Source: a virus
IMG/VR virus record: IMGVR_UViG_3300025141_014521
Location: 1 to 46,897 of that record
Length of the DNA: 46,897 nucleotides
Strand: one strand, 5' to 3'
A model generated the notes under the pieces. The model had not been told where the DNA came from, ran no database searches, and worked only from the letters and a program-made list of their open reading frames with translations. Shown here in pieces: positions 25,704 through 34,523 of the stretch. The translations under genes were made by a program, and so were the position numbers. Positions within the stretch are counted from its first letter, which is position 1. Every line of letters starts with the position of its first letter.

Positions 25704-26861
25704 ATGAAAAAAGTATTATTTAGGGCTCCGGTATTAACTGCATCTGGTTATGGGGTACATTCTCGACAAATAGCTGAATGGTTGTTAAAAAAAGATATTG
25801 ATTTAACTATGCAAGTTCTACCATGGGGTATAAATCCATGGTACATTAATGATAATCATTTAAACGGATTAGTTGGGCGTGTAATGTCTAAAACCAAAAA
25901 AATATCTGGTATATTTGACATTTCAATCCAGGTTCAATTGCCTAATGAATGGGATCCCACCTTGGCAAAATTTAATGTTGGTGTTTCTGCAATGGTTGAA
26001 ACAGATATTTGTAATCCTGAATGGTTACAACATATTAATAACATGGATTTGGTTATTGTTCCATCGAAACATAATTTAGAAACAATTAAAAGAACTGGTG
26101 AAGTAACAACTAAAGTGGTAGTTATTCCAGAATCTTATTTTCCAGAAGTAGTAAATAATCCAGGTGAAGACCTAATTGGTCTCAATTTAGATACAAAATT
26201 TAATTTTTTAATGCTAGGTCAACTCACCGGTAATAATCCTCATAATGATAGAAAAAATACTTTTTGGACCATTCGTTGGTTATGCGAAATATTTAAGGAT
26301 GATAAAGATGTAGGTGTTATTTTAAAATCAAATTCAGGAAGATATACACACATAGACAACCAAATAACAAAAAATATGATGTTAACATTAATAAATGAAG
26401 TGAGAACGGGCCCATATCCAAAATTTTATTTATTACATGGTGATTTAGATGATAAACAATTATCTTCCTTATACCATAATGAAAAGGTAAAGGCATTTGT
26501 TAGTTTAACAAGAGGGGAAGGATTTGGGTTACCCATATTGGAGGCTGCCGTTGCAGGTTTGCCGACAATTACAACAAATTGGTCCGGTCATTTAGATTTT
26601 TTAAATTATGGTAAAACAATTAAAATTAATTGTAGTTTAAATGATATTCATGAATCTAGGGCTGATGGTAAAATTTTTATTAATGGTTCAAAATGGGCGG
26701 AACCAGTTGAAAAGGATGTAAAATTAAAATTTAAAAAATTTAGGGAAAAACCTAACCTACCAAAACAGTGGGCTGTTGAATTAAGTAAAAGATTAATTGA
26801 CACCCATTCGCATGAAAATATATGTAAACAATATGATAATTTATTTATGGATTTATTTTGA
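25704..26861 (+). CDS. GT4 glycosyltransferase
   Basis: This 385-residue GT-B enzyme has APVLTASGYGVHSRQIAEWL (8-27) with the glycine loop at its N-terminus. IVPSKHNLETIKRTG (118-132) lies in the inter-domain region, and EGFGLPILEAAVAGLPTI (272-289) is the donor motif. It pairs with the previous gene, and the start has a strong AAGGAG. Its middle (GQLTGNNPHNDRKNT, 172-186) resembles phosphate-binding loops of this family. The sugar is unknown. Two full-length GT4 enzymes next to late genes suit glycosylation of a virion component, by inference. Confidence 0.85.
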   Translation: MKKVLFRAPVLTASGYGVHSRQIAEWLLKKDIDLTMQVLPWGINPWYINDNHLNGLVGRVMSKTKKISGIFDISIQVQLPNEWDPTLAKFNVGVSAMVETDICNPEWLQHINNMDLVIVPSKHNLETIKRTGEVTTKVVVIPESYFPEVVNNPGEDLIGLNLDTKFNFLMLGQLTGNNPHNDRKNTFWTIRWLCEIFKDDKDVGVILKSNSGRYTHIDNQITKNMMLTLINEVRTGPYPKFYLLHGDLDDKQLSSLYHNEKVKAFVSLTRGEGFGLPILEAAVAGLPTITTNWSGHLDFLNYGKTIKINCSLNDIHESRADGKIFINGSKWAEPVEKDVKLKFKKFREKPNLPKQWAVELSKRLIDTHSHENICKQYDNLFMDLF

Positions 26862-27154
26862 TTATTATTCTAACAATAGTGAGTAGTATTTTATTTGTTT
26901 TATTATGTGTTACCTCATATTATCTTTTTAAACTTTTAAAAATATTAATGACCATAGAGGATAACATGCAAGATTCATGTGATATGTTAGATGAATGTTA
27001 TAGTACAATTAGTGAAATAGTGCAAAAACCGTTATTTTATGATAGTCCTGAAATAAGGAATGTGTTGGTTCAAATTGAACATAGTAGAAATGCTGTTTTA
27101 TACGTGGCAAATAATACTGCATTAAATAATATTAACAAAAAAGAAAATAAATAA
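26858..27154 (+). CDS. Small membrane protein of unknown function
   Basis: This 98-residue protein starts with TTG overlapping the previous stop. Residues 2-26 are strongly hydrophobic (IIILTIVSSILFVLLCVTSY at the start) and form one probable membrane helix, followed by a soluble acidic and helical tail of about 70 residues. An ATG start at residue 31 would remove the helix. It is the only clear membrane protein in the window. Junctions with the glycosyltransferase and the sigma factor are overlapping, so it is probably co-expressed. No family is recognised. Confidence 0.6.
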   Translation: MIIILTIVSSILFVLLCVTSYYLFKLLKILMTIEDNMQDSCDMLDECYSTISEIVQKPLFYDSPEIRNVLVQIEHSRNAVLYVANNTALNNINKKENK

Positions 27155-27912
27155 TGACCGATAAAGAAAAAAACAAACCCAATATTGATATTCCAAAGAA
27201 AATAAAACGCAAAAGAAGAAAAAAAAACCCTGTTCGATTATATTTTAATGAAGGTACACAGATTGCAATTGTAGAATTTCAAGATTGTACCGACAAACAA
27301 AGAAGGGAAGTTTTATATAAAACAAAAATTTTACCTGCATTTGATAAATTATGTGAGAATTTAATTTTTATGCATAAATTCCAAGGATTACATAAGTCAC
27401 ATGAAGATTTAAAAAATGATTGTATAACTTTTTTATATGAAAAATTAAATAAATATGATGAATCTAGGGGTACAAAGGCTTTTTCATATTTTAATGTTGT
27501 TGCAAAAAATTGGTTGATTAACAATTCAAAACAACGCACTAAACAAATTAGAAGAGATATTAGTCTACAGAGTACCCGCATATCACATCTTCAAATGGAA
27601 TTAATTGAACAATTTAAAATATTACCATCACAAGATGAGGAAATAATTTCAAAAGAAAATTTAAATATTCTTATGAATCTTTTACATAAAATTAAGGATA
27701 GAATGACAAATAAGAATGAAATAAATTGTATTAATTCAATAATAACGCTATTTGAAAATGTTGATAATTTAGATTTATTAAATAAAAGGGCAATTTTTTT
27801 ATATTTAAGAGAACTTAGTGGATTAAATGCCAAACAATTAACAGTAACAATGTCTTCTATAAAAAAACACTATCGTGAATTAAAGAAAATGGAAGAGTTT
27901 AATATATTTTAA
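27154..27912 (+). CDS. 55: T4 gp55-like late sigma factor
   Basis: This 252-residue protein resembles phage late-transcription sigma factors, which redirect host RNA polymerase to TATAAATA promoters. The region 2-like segment runs from HEDLKNDCITFLYEKLNKYD (83-102) through AFSYFNVVAKNWLIN (109-123), the most conserved part of the family. The N-terminus is very basic (KIKRKRRKKN, 16-25), and the C-terminal 100 residues are helical. No region 4 is obvious, as in gp55. It stands just before the virion genes, and a perfect TATAAATA box lies in the gap at 30503-30510. Confidence 0.75.
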   Translation: MTDKEKNKPNIDIPKKIKRKRRKKNPVRLYFNEGTQIAIVEFQDCTDKQRREVLYKTKILPAFDKLCENLIFMHKFQGLHKSHEDLKNDCITFLYEKLNKYDESRGTKAFSYFNVVAKNWLINNSKQRTKQIRRDISLQSTRISHLQMELIEQFKILPSQDEEIISKENLNILMNLLHKIKDRMTNKNEINCINSIITLFENVDNLDLLNKRAIFLYLRELSGLNAKQLTVTMSSIKKHYRELKKMEEFNIF

Positions 27913-27928
27913 AGGTAATTATACTATT

Positions 27929-28306
27929 ATGTCATCAGACAAAACAATTATTAATAAAACACAAAGATTAAATGAAATACAAAATAAATTAAAAAAATTT
28001 GGTAGTTTACTTAATGATTTAAGTGTATCTGATAATCAATTAAAAGCTTTGTGGTTAGAAATTTATGAAAATTCAGTTTTAGATCGTTGTAATGCTGAAC
28101 GTTTATATAATGATTTATATGTTGAATTAAAACAAAATCCTTCAAATCATGCAATTTATGGAACACAAGTTGCAAAATATCTTGAAAGAATGTGTAAGTC
28201 AAATCAACAATTATTAAATTTAGCTGAAATGATTTCTAAACAACAGGAAAAAGAATCAACAATAGATGCAGCCTCATTGCTGGATTCAATTGAAAATTCA
28301 AGGTAA
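27929..28306 (+). CDS. Unknown helical protein, possible small terminase subunit
   Basis: This 125-residue, wholly helical protein has no membrane segment. AERLYNDLYVELKQNPSNH (about 57-75) followed by YLERMCKSNQQLLNLAEMI (about 84-102) has the same layout as the central oligomerisation helices of T4 gp16: a long helix, a short residue-proline break, then a helix rich in N, Q and L. This is a resemblance by eye, not a firm match. Its position between the late sigma factor and tail genes would allow a packaging role. Otherwise it should be called hypothetical. Confidence 0.35.
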   Translation: MSSDKTIINKTQRLNEIQNKLKKFGSLLNDLSVSDNQLKALWLEIYENSVLDRCNAERLYNDLYVELKQNPSNHAIYGTQVAKYLERMCKSNQQLLNLAEMISKQQEKESTIDAASLLDSIENSR

Positions 28307-28311
28307 TAAAT

Positions 28312-30024
28312 ATGTCATTATTCGAAAGCTTTCAAGGATATGCTCAATCTGCAAGCAATTTTGGTCGTGCAGTTGTTGTTGATGTAATAGTATCATTTGA
28401 TGAAAAAATGCTTAAAGGTATGTTGGTTCAGGTTTCAAAAAATGAAGAAAAATCAAGAACATCTGAGAAAGGGGAAGAAAAAGAATCAAAAACCCCTGGT
28501 TTAACAGGACCACAAGCTGATTTAGCAAAACAGTACATACAAAAGTTATTAGAGTTTGAAAAAGAAGCTGATATTTCAAAAGATGATGACAAGTCAAAAG
28601 ACTCGAGTGAAAAAGAAGATCCGGAAAAAGAAAAAATTAATAGCCTTATTGAATCAATAATAGGTAGTCGACCATGCATAAACAGTGTTATAGCAAGATT
28701 AGTGCCTGAAACATCATATGATATTAATAGAATGATACTATTACAACCAATGTTTCCATCACATATGCAAATGCCAATAAAACCAGGGGAACAAGTATTT
28801 GTTTTATTTCCAACAACTGGGGATGTAAATGCAAAAACTAAGTTTGGTTATTGGATGTGCAGAATACCAGGTACAAATATAACAGAAGATACAAATTATA
28901 CACATGCATCAAGGGATTTTACTTCATTACCAGCTTCTGAAATTCGTACAAGTGAAAAATCAGGTGATAATAAGATAGAAGAAATCCCAGGATTTCCTAA
29001 TGGTAATAATGTTATTGATGGCCGAGCACTTTGTTCACCACATGATAACCCAAGAACCAATAATAAAAAATGGCAAAAAGAATATACTAGAATAGTTAAA
29101 GGATCTGTTAGTTATTCACAATTTATACCAGAATCAGTTCCTAGATATATAAAGCGCCCAGGCGATTTTGTGTTACAGGGCTCAAATAATACACTGATAT
29201 GTCTTGGTGAAGACAGGGATAGTGGTGGTACCGGGATTGCAACCATAAATAAAACTGATGAAAATTTAAAAGGTGGTGCGGGAACAATTGATATTGTTGC
29301 TGGTAGGGGTACTGAAGATGTGGAAGTTACAGCACCTCTTGAGATTCAAAATACGCGTAAATATTTCGAAACAGATAAAGTGAGAGAAAATACCGGGGAA
29401 GGTGATATTCATTTTACATATGATAAATCACGTATTTATGTTTCAATGAACACACGTGGTGATGATAATTTGTTTGGTTCTAAAGATGATGAAGCCAAGA
29501 TGCCACTTCCAAAAATTCCTCTTGCAAACAAGGAATCAAATGAAGGGGACGTTATTGAACAAACACCACCCCGCCCTTATATCATACAAAAATCAGATGA
29601 AATTAGAATAGTTGTCAGGCAAGGGGGAAGTGTTAAAATAGTAAAGGAAGGTGTGGCAGATGACGACAAAGAAGGAAAAGGTCGTGCAGTTATTGTAATA
29701 CAACCTGATGGAACAATTATGATTGATGGTCCAAAAATTGTTTTAGGTTCAGGAATTGAAAAAGCTCATGGTGCCGGCAATCAATTGGCAATAGGTTTAG
29801 ATGCAAAGGAACCTTTGGTTTTGGGTGATTCTTTAGGCAAAATATTAACAACATTCTTAAAGGCATGTCTTGATAATAAGACAAGTTTTTCATTGGGTCA
29901 AAGTCCAAATGCACTACACCCTGTTGTTATTAAGGCAATGATGACTGCATTAAGTGACTTAGGTGGCTCACCATATAAACCAAAAAATAATACAACATTA
30001 AGTAAAGTAGGGAAAACTAAGTGA
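28312..30024 (+). CDS. gp5-like baseplate hub/spike protein
   Basis: This 570-residue protein resembles the OB-fold and spike parts of T4 gp5 and VgrG. Residues about 120-190 (VIARLVPETSYDINRMILLQ, then KPGEQVFVLFP) look like an OB-fold. The C-terminal part contains RPGDFVLQG and QPDGTIMIDGPKIVLG (about 460-475), as in beta-helix spikes. A charged low-complexity insert (about 43-107) interrupts the N-terminal part. No lysozyme domain is visible. The neighbour order with gp25 and gp6 supports a central baseplate role. Confidence 0.6.
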   Translation: MSLFESFQGYAQSASNFGRAVVVDVIVSFDEKMLKGMLVQVSKNEEKSRTSEKGEEKESKTPGLTGPQADLAKQYIQKLLEFEKEADISKDDDKSKDSSEKEDPEKEKINSLIESIIGSRPCINSVIARLVPETSYDINRMILLQPMFPSHMQMPIKPGEQVFVLFPTTGDVNAKTKFGYWMCRIPGTNITEDTNYTHASRDFTSLPASEIRTSEKSGDNKIEEIPGFPNGNNVIDGRALCSPHDNPRTNNKKWQKEYTRIVKGSVSYSQFIPESVPRYIKRPGDFVLQGSNNTLICLGEDRDSGGTGIATINKTDENLKGGAGTIDIVAGRGTEDVEVTAPLEIQNTRKYFETDKVRENTGEGDIHFTYDKSRIYVSMNTRGDDNLFGSKDDEAKMPLPKIPLANKESNEGDVIEQTPPRPYIIQKSDEIRIVVRQGGSVKIVKEGVADDDKEGKGRAVIVIQPDGTIMIDGPKIVLGSGIEKAHGAGNQLAIGLDAKEPLVLGDSLGKILTTFLKACLDNKTSFSLGQSPNALHPVVIKAMMTALSDLGGSPYKPKNNTTLSKVGKTK

Positions 30025-30032
30025 GGTAAAAA

Positions 30033-30470
30033 ATGGCATTAAAACCAGGAACAACTAAACTAGATAAATCATCAAAAGTTACCAAATCGGCAACAAAAGA
30101 TCCAAGTACATTGGCAAAAGCAATATTTGATGATTTGTCCCCAACGAGTAGTAATAATAATTTAGGCAGAATAAAAGATAAACTTGACAAGTATTCACCA
30201 ATACCGGCATTTGATGATAAAGCAACAGAGAATCAAATACATGACGATCGTAGAAAGTTTTGTAAAGCAATTGCTGAGGCAATTTCAGAAGTTATATCAA
30301 AAGAGGTCTGTAAACACATAATAGACAATCTTGAAATAGATGGAATAATATGCGAGGTTAAACCTGGGACAATCGTTACTGCAGGGTCACCAACCACCCA
30401 AACAGGTCCAGCTGGTCCCATTCCAACACCGCAATTAAAAGGTAATAGTAAGTCTTTGAAAGTCACATAA
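30033..30470 (+). CDS. Unknown protein, probable baseplate-associated
   Basis: This 145-residue protein has a lysine/threonine-rich N-terminus, a helical middle (DRRKFCKAIAEAISEVISKE, about 72-91) and a C-terminal GTIVTAGSPTTQTGPAGPIP (about 112-131) rich in glycine and proline. The design, a helix then a beta/PG-rich tail next to a spike gene, suggests a tip or spike accessory, but no PAAR motif can be shown. GAGGT precedes the ATG. It ends before the 157-base gap holding the late promoter. Confidence 0.4.
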   Translation: MALKPGTTKLDKSSKVTKSATKDPSTLAKAIFDDLSPTSSNNNLGRIKDKLDKYSPIPAFDDKATENQIHDDRRKFCKAIAEAISEVISKEVCKHIIDNLEIDGIICEVKPGTIVTAGSPTTQTGPAGPIPTPQLKGNSKSLKVT

Positions 30471-30485
30471 TTTTTACCAAGAATT

Positions 30486-30526
30486 ACATTAATAAAATAG
30501 TTTATAAATATGATACTTATTAATGT
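30486..30526. repeat. 10-bp inverted repeat around the late box
   Basis: ACATTAATAA at 30486-30495 is the exact reverse complement of TTATTAATGT at 30517-30526. The 21-base interval contains the TATAAATA box, whose centre coincides with the centre of the repeat. It may be a binding site for a dimeric regulator, or a weak hairpin ending the upstream transcript. A second short palindrome (TTAAATA-TT-TATTTAA) follows at 30556-30571. Confidence 0.4.
30503..30510 (+). promoter_or_regulatory. T4-type late promoter box TATAAATA
   Basis: A perfect 8/8 match to the T4 late promoter core lies in the largest non-coding gap of the window (157 bases), 118 bases before the gp25-like gene. T4 late promoters have no -35 element and are read by a gp55-type sigma factor, and a gp55-like gene lies at 27154-27912. 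The same octamer occurs in coding DNA by chance (20403 and 34674), so position matters more than the match alone. Confidence 0.6.
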
Positions 30527-30627
30527 TGGATATCAAAGATAATATAGTTTTATTTTTAAATATTTATTTAAGCATAACTTCATAATAATATTTAATAAAG
30601 AATGGCCAAAATAACCTGGAGATTAAT

Positions 30628-31116
30628 ATGCCAGTAAAACCAGATGAAACAGGACCCATCGAAGGTGGGGTAAAGTTTAAGTCAATAGGAAATGCTACAG
30701 AACTTCATGAAACTTTAAAAGATCCAACAAAGGCAATTGGTATTAAAACACCACTTGAATTTGGCGTAGGTATTGATGGTGTATTTAAAATGCATAGAAC
30801 ACTTGTTGATCAAATTAAAGATAATTTTCGTAATTTATTATTAACCAATCATGGTGAACACCTTGGTAAGTTTGATTATGGGGCAAATCTTCGACCATTA
30901 TTATATCAACAGAGTGATGATGTTTCTGATGAGATGGTAAATAGAATTAGAATTGCGGTACAAAAATGGATGCCTTATATAAGTTTAGAAACACTTGAGG
31001 TTGCAGAAGAAGACTATGCTGGAAAATCATTTGCCCAAGTTTTAAGAGTAGCAATTACATATTCATTACCGGAATTAACACCGGCAGATCAAAGATTATC
31101 TATATTATTGGTATAA
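30628..31116 (+). CDS. 25: gp25-like baseplate wedge protein
   Basis: This 162-residue protein is of the T4 gp25/GPW family, a component joining baseplate wedges and nucleating the sheath. The typical core is LLLTNHGEHLGKFDYGANLR (70-89), equivalent to the family's TxxGERxxxPxFG stretch, followed by RIRIAVQKWMPYI (106-118) and a final strand pair. The N-terminal extension of about 45 residues is slightly longer than in T4 (132 residues in total). GGAG precedes the start. It is the first gene after the late box. Confidence 0.85.
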   Translation: MPVKPDETGPIEGGVKFKSIGNATELHETLKDPTKAIGIKTPLEFGVGIDGVFKMHRTLVDQIKDNFRNLLLTNHGEHLGKFDYGANLRPLLYQQSDDVSDEMVNRIRIAVQKWMPYISLETLEVAEEDYAGKSFAQVLRVAITYSLPELTPADQRLSILLV

Positions 31117-31128
31117 TAAGGTTTTAGT

Positions 31129-32988
31129 ATGACAATATCAAAACAAGCAATTAAAACAAAATTAGTAAAACAACGCTCATATCTTAATAAGGATTTTGAT
31201 TCTTTTAGGGCAGATCTTTTATCATATGCAAGGCAGTTTTTTTCTGATAAAATTGAAGATTTTAGTGAAGGATCTGTTGGTGGTTTATTTATAGATTTGG
31301 CAGCTTACATTGGTGATGTTCTTGCATTTTATTTGGATCATCAATTTGGGGAGCTTGATCTTGAACGTGCAATTGAATTTGATAATGTTGAACGTTTAAT
31401 TAGGGATTCTGGCGTGGAAATTATTGGAGCATCTCCGGCAGTTGTTGATGTTACTTTTTATATTGAAGTTCCCGCAGAACGTATTGAACATACCCAATAT
31501 AAACCACAGGCGACTGCTTTACCAATCATAGGTGCAAATACTCTTTTGACATCTGATGATGGTATAACATTTCAGTTACTTGATGATATTAATTTTGCTG
31601 ATGAGGATGAAGATGGTAAATTAATTGCAAATAATGGAAGTCCACCTGTTGGTGATGTTACCTCAGATGGAAGGCCGGAGACATTTATTTTATCAAGAGT
31701 TGCAATGTGTATATCAGGATTCAGGGCAAAAGAAACATTCTCAATTCCAGATATTTCAAAACCATTTAGGGTTATAACGTTGGCAAATCAAAATGTATCA
31801 GATATAATATCAGTTGTAGATAGTATGGGTAATATTTATTATGAAGTAGAATCATTAGCTCAAGATACCGTATTTAAGGCCATTGTTAACACAGGAATCG
31901 ATGAAAAACAAGTTCCTAGTAATTTAAGGGTGATTCCTACACCACATAGGTTTACGAAAAAAACTACTTTAGGTGATCGTATGACGTCAATACAGTTTGG
32001 GTCAGGTGATGGCCAAACACTAGATGATGATATTGTACCAGATCCTGCAGAATTAGCGCTACCAATGTATGGTAAAACAACGTTTACTAGGTTTACCTTG
32101 GATCCAAATAATTTATTGCGATCAAGAACATTAGGCGTAGCACCACGTGATACAGTTATAACTGTTGATTATAGGTATGGTGGCGGATTAAATAATAATG
32201 TTGGTTCTAAGGCCATTAATACTATTAGTGAATTAGCTATTAATTTTCCAGGAGGAATTTCAGTTGCATTACAAACATCAATTAGGAATTCACTTGATGT
32301 TACAAATGTATATCCTGCATCAGGTGCCGAAGATCCTCCTTCTTTAAATATACTTCGTGCTGAGGCTTTTTCAGCACATAATTCACAGGCAAGGATTGTA
32401 ACAAAACAAGATTTATTGGCAAGAATTCATACATTACCAACCCAATTTGGTCGTGTATTTAGGGCAGGAATGGCTCCTAATCCGAATAACCCACTTGCTG
32501 TCCAGGTTTTTATAATTAGTAGAAATAAAGATAGTAAATTAATAATATCACCTGATATGTTGAAAGAAAATCTTTCAACATATTTGAATGAATTTAGATT
32601 AATATCGTCGGGTTATGATATTTTAGACGCAAGTATTATTAATCTTGGTATAAATTATTCAATCGTTGTTGATCCCACTGCAAATAAGGCAGTTATTTTA
32701 CAAAATGTAAATGTTGCAATTATGCAAAATTTCAGAATTGAAAATTACCATATTCATCAACCAATTTTAATTTCCGAGGTTATGAATTTAATATTTAATG
32801 TTCAAGGTGTTATTTCTATTATGGATTTACAATTTATAAATAAGACAAATAGTATTAAAAATAAATTATATAGTTCATATGAATATAACGTTAAATTAAA
32901 TACCCGAAGAGGTTTACTTATACCACCACCAGGTGGAATTTTTGAAATAAGATATCCTACTGTTGATATTGTAGGTTCTGCTGAGTAG
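31129..32988 (+). CDS. 6: gp6-like baseplate wedge protein (baseplate J family)
   Basis: This 619-residue protein resembles T4 gp6 and baseplate J proteins, which form the ring of the baseplate around the hub. The N-terminus has YLNKDFDSFRADLLSYARQF (18-37) and FSEGSVGGLFIDLAAYIGDV (45-64), the conserved membrane-free helix pair of the family. VTVDYRYGGG-type sequence follows in the middle, and the C-terminal part has the MQNFRIENYHIHQPILISEV segment typical of baseplate J. It follows gp25 as in many myophages. Confidence 0.8.
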   Translation: MTISKQAIKTKLVKQRSYLNKDFDSFRADLLSYARQFFSDKIEDFSEGSVGGLFIDLAAYIGDVLAFYLDHQFGELDLERAIEFDNVERLIRDSGVEIIGASPAVVDVTFYIEVPAERIEHTQYKPQATALPIIGANTLLTSDDGITFQLLDDINFADEDEDGKLIANNGSPPVGDVTSDGRPETFILSRVAMCISGFRAKETFSIPDISKPFRVITLANQNVSDIISVVDSMGNIYYEVESLAQDTVFKAIVNTGIDEKQVPSNLRVIPTPHRFTKKTTLGDRMTSIQFGSGDGQTLDDDIVPDPAELALPMYGKTTFTRFTLDPNNLLRSRTLGVAPRDTVITVDYRYGGGLNNNVGSKAINTISELAINFPGGISVALQTSIRNSLDVTNVYPASGAEDPPSLNILRAEAFSAHNSQARIVTKQDLLARIHTLPTQFGRVFRAGMAPNPNNPLAVQVFIISRNKDSKLIISPDMLKENLSTYLNEFRLISSGYDILDASIINLGINYSIVVDPTANKAVILQNVNVAIMQNFRIENYHIHQPILISEVMNLIFNVQGVISIMDLQFINKTNSIKNKLYSSYEYNVKLNTRRGLLIPPPGGIFEIRYPTVDIVGSAE

Positions 32989-32996
32989 GTACAAAA

Positions 32997-34514
32997 ATGT
33001 ATAGAATATTAACAGCATCAAAAGATACATACATAACAAATAGAATTATTAATAATAGGTTTCGTGCAACAGATTCAAATGTTGGCCAGGCTGGTACACT
33101 TGATCTTTTCAAATTGGTTGATGAATCAACCAGCGGAACAATGAAATCAGGGGTTTTTGAATTATCAAGGATTCTTATAAAATTTAATTATCAACCATTA
33201 CATGATTTAACAGGAACAAAATTAGATCTTAATCAATCATCGTTTAAATGTACGCTTAAGTTATTTGATGTTTATGGGGGCCAACCTACACCTTCTAATT
33301 TTAAAGTAATAGTTTTTCCATTATCGCAGGCATTTGATGAAGGAATTGGTAGGGATGTTTTTCAATTTGCAGATGTGGATGCATGTAATTTTATAACTGC
33401 CTCAACATCAGAAGGTGAACCTGTAAAATGGTATATATCTGGTGCAAATCAGCAAGGATTTTTAGGTGCTCCTGATATTGATATTATAGCTAGTGGAACA
33501 TTATCTGGCAGCACAACGAATGCTGCAATTTGGAAACAGCAATTATTTAGCACAGGTGAAGAAGATTTAAACATTGATATAACACAAATTGTTTCTGCAA
33601 CCATGGTTGGTCAATTACCGGATCATGGTTTTAGAATTTCATATTCAGGCACACAGGAAACCGATGGTCGTTCTCGTTTTGTAAAACGTTTTGCTTCTCG
33701 TCATAGTACCAATACAAGAATTACACCTCGTATTATTGTACAATATGATGATTCATCACAAGATCATCATTCTAATTTTGTTTTTGATATTTCAAGTTCT
33801 TTATTTATAAACAATTTTCACCGTGGTGTTCCTGCAAATATATTATCTGGAACCCGTGCACACGGTGTTAGTGGTTCTAATTGTGTATTATTAAAATTAG
33901 AATCTGGTAGTTTTACCCAAACAACGACAGGTTCACAGCATAAAATTGGAAATAATTTTATAACTGGTGTTTATTCTGCATCATTTGCAATTTCATCATA
34001 TAATTCTACATTACGTAATGAAATTGTTACAGCAGGTTCAGCAACATTTAATGAATATTGGTTATCACTTGATGGTTCTGTTGGGTATAAAACAGGTGTA
34101 TTGGTTATAAAGGATGTTAATAGAACAACCTATAAACAAAATATTAGAAATTTAATAATTAGAATTGTTAATTTACGCCCTAGTTATATTTCTACAGAAA
34201 ATGTTAGATTAAAGGTGCATGTTAGGGATACACTTGACTCAATTACTTACGTAAAGGTACCAAGAGAACAAAAAAGTTTAATTTTTAATAAAATGTATTA
34301 TAGGGTTCGTGATGCTTATTCTGAGGATATAATTATACCATTTGATAAATCAAATAATGCGACATTATTATCAACAGATTCTGATGGTATGTATTTTGAA
34401 TTATACATGGATTCATTTGATGTTGGTAGGGTTTATACAATTGATTTCTTGATTAATGATGCAGATTATGATCAAGTATTTAAGGATGTTGCAAGATTTA
34501 GGGTTGATATATAG
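32997..34514 (+). CDS. Large beta-rich virion protein, unknown
   Basis: This 505-residue, strand-rich protein follows gp6. The first 70 residues (ASKDTYITNRIINNRF, 7-22, then SRILIKFNY) resemble the start of DNRLRE-type beta-sandwich domains that bind surfaces or carbohydrates. Serine, threonine and glycine are abundant. There is no signal or membrane segment. By position it may be a baseplate wedge component (gp7/gp8 place in T4) or an adapter. AGGT precedes the ATG. The family is not assigned. Confidence 0.5.
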   Translation: MYRILTASKDTYITNRIINNRFRATDSNVGQAGTLDLFKLVDESTSGTMKSGVFELSRILIKFNYQPLHDLTGTKLDLNQSSFKCTLKLFDVYGGQPTPSNFKVIVFPLSQAFDEGIGRDVFQFADVDACNFITASTSEGEPVKWYISGANQQGFLGAPDIDIIASGTLSGSTTNAAIWKQQLFSTGEEDLNIDITQIVSATMVGQLPDHGFRISYSGTQETDGRSRFVKRFASRHSTNTRITPRIIVQYDDSSQDHHSNFVFDISSSLFINNFHRGVPANILSGTRAHGVSGSNCVLLKLESGSFTQTTTGSQHKIGNNFITGVYSASFAISSYNSTLRNEIVTAGSATFNEYWLSLDGSVGYKTGVLVIKDVNRTTYKQNIRNLIIRIVNLRPSYISTENVRLKVHVRDTLDSITYVKVPREQKSLIFNKMYYRVRDAYSEDIIIPFDKSNNATLLSTDSDGMYFELYMDSFDVGRVYTIDFLINDADYDQVFKDVARFRVDI

Positions 34515-34523
34515 GTGATTTAA

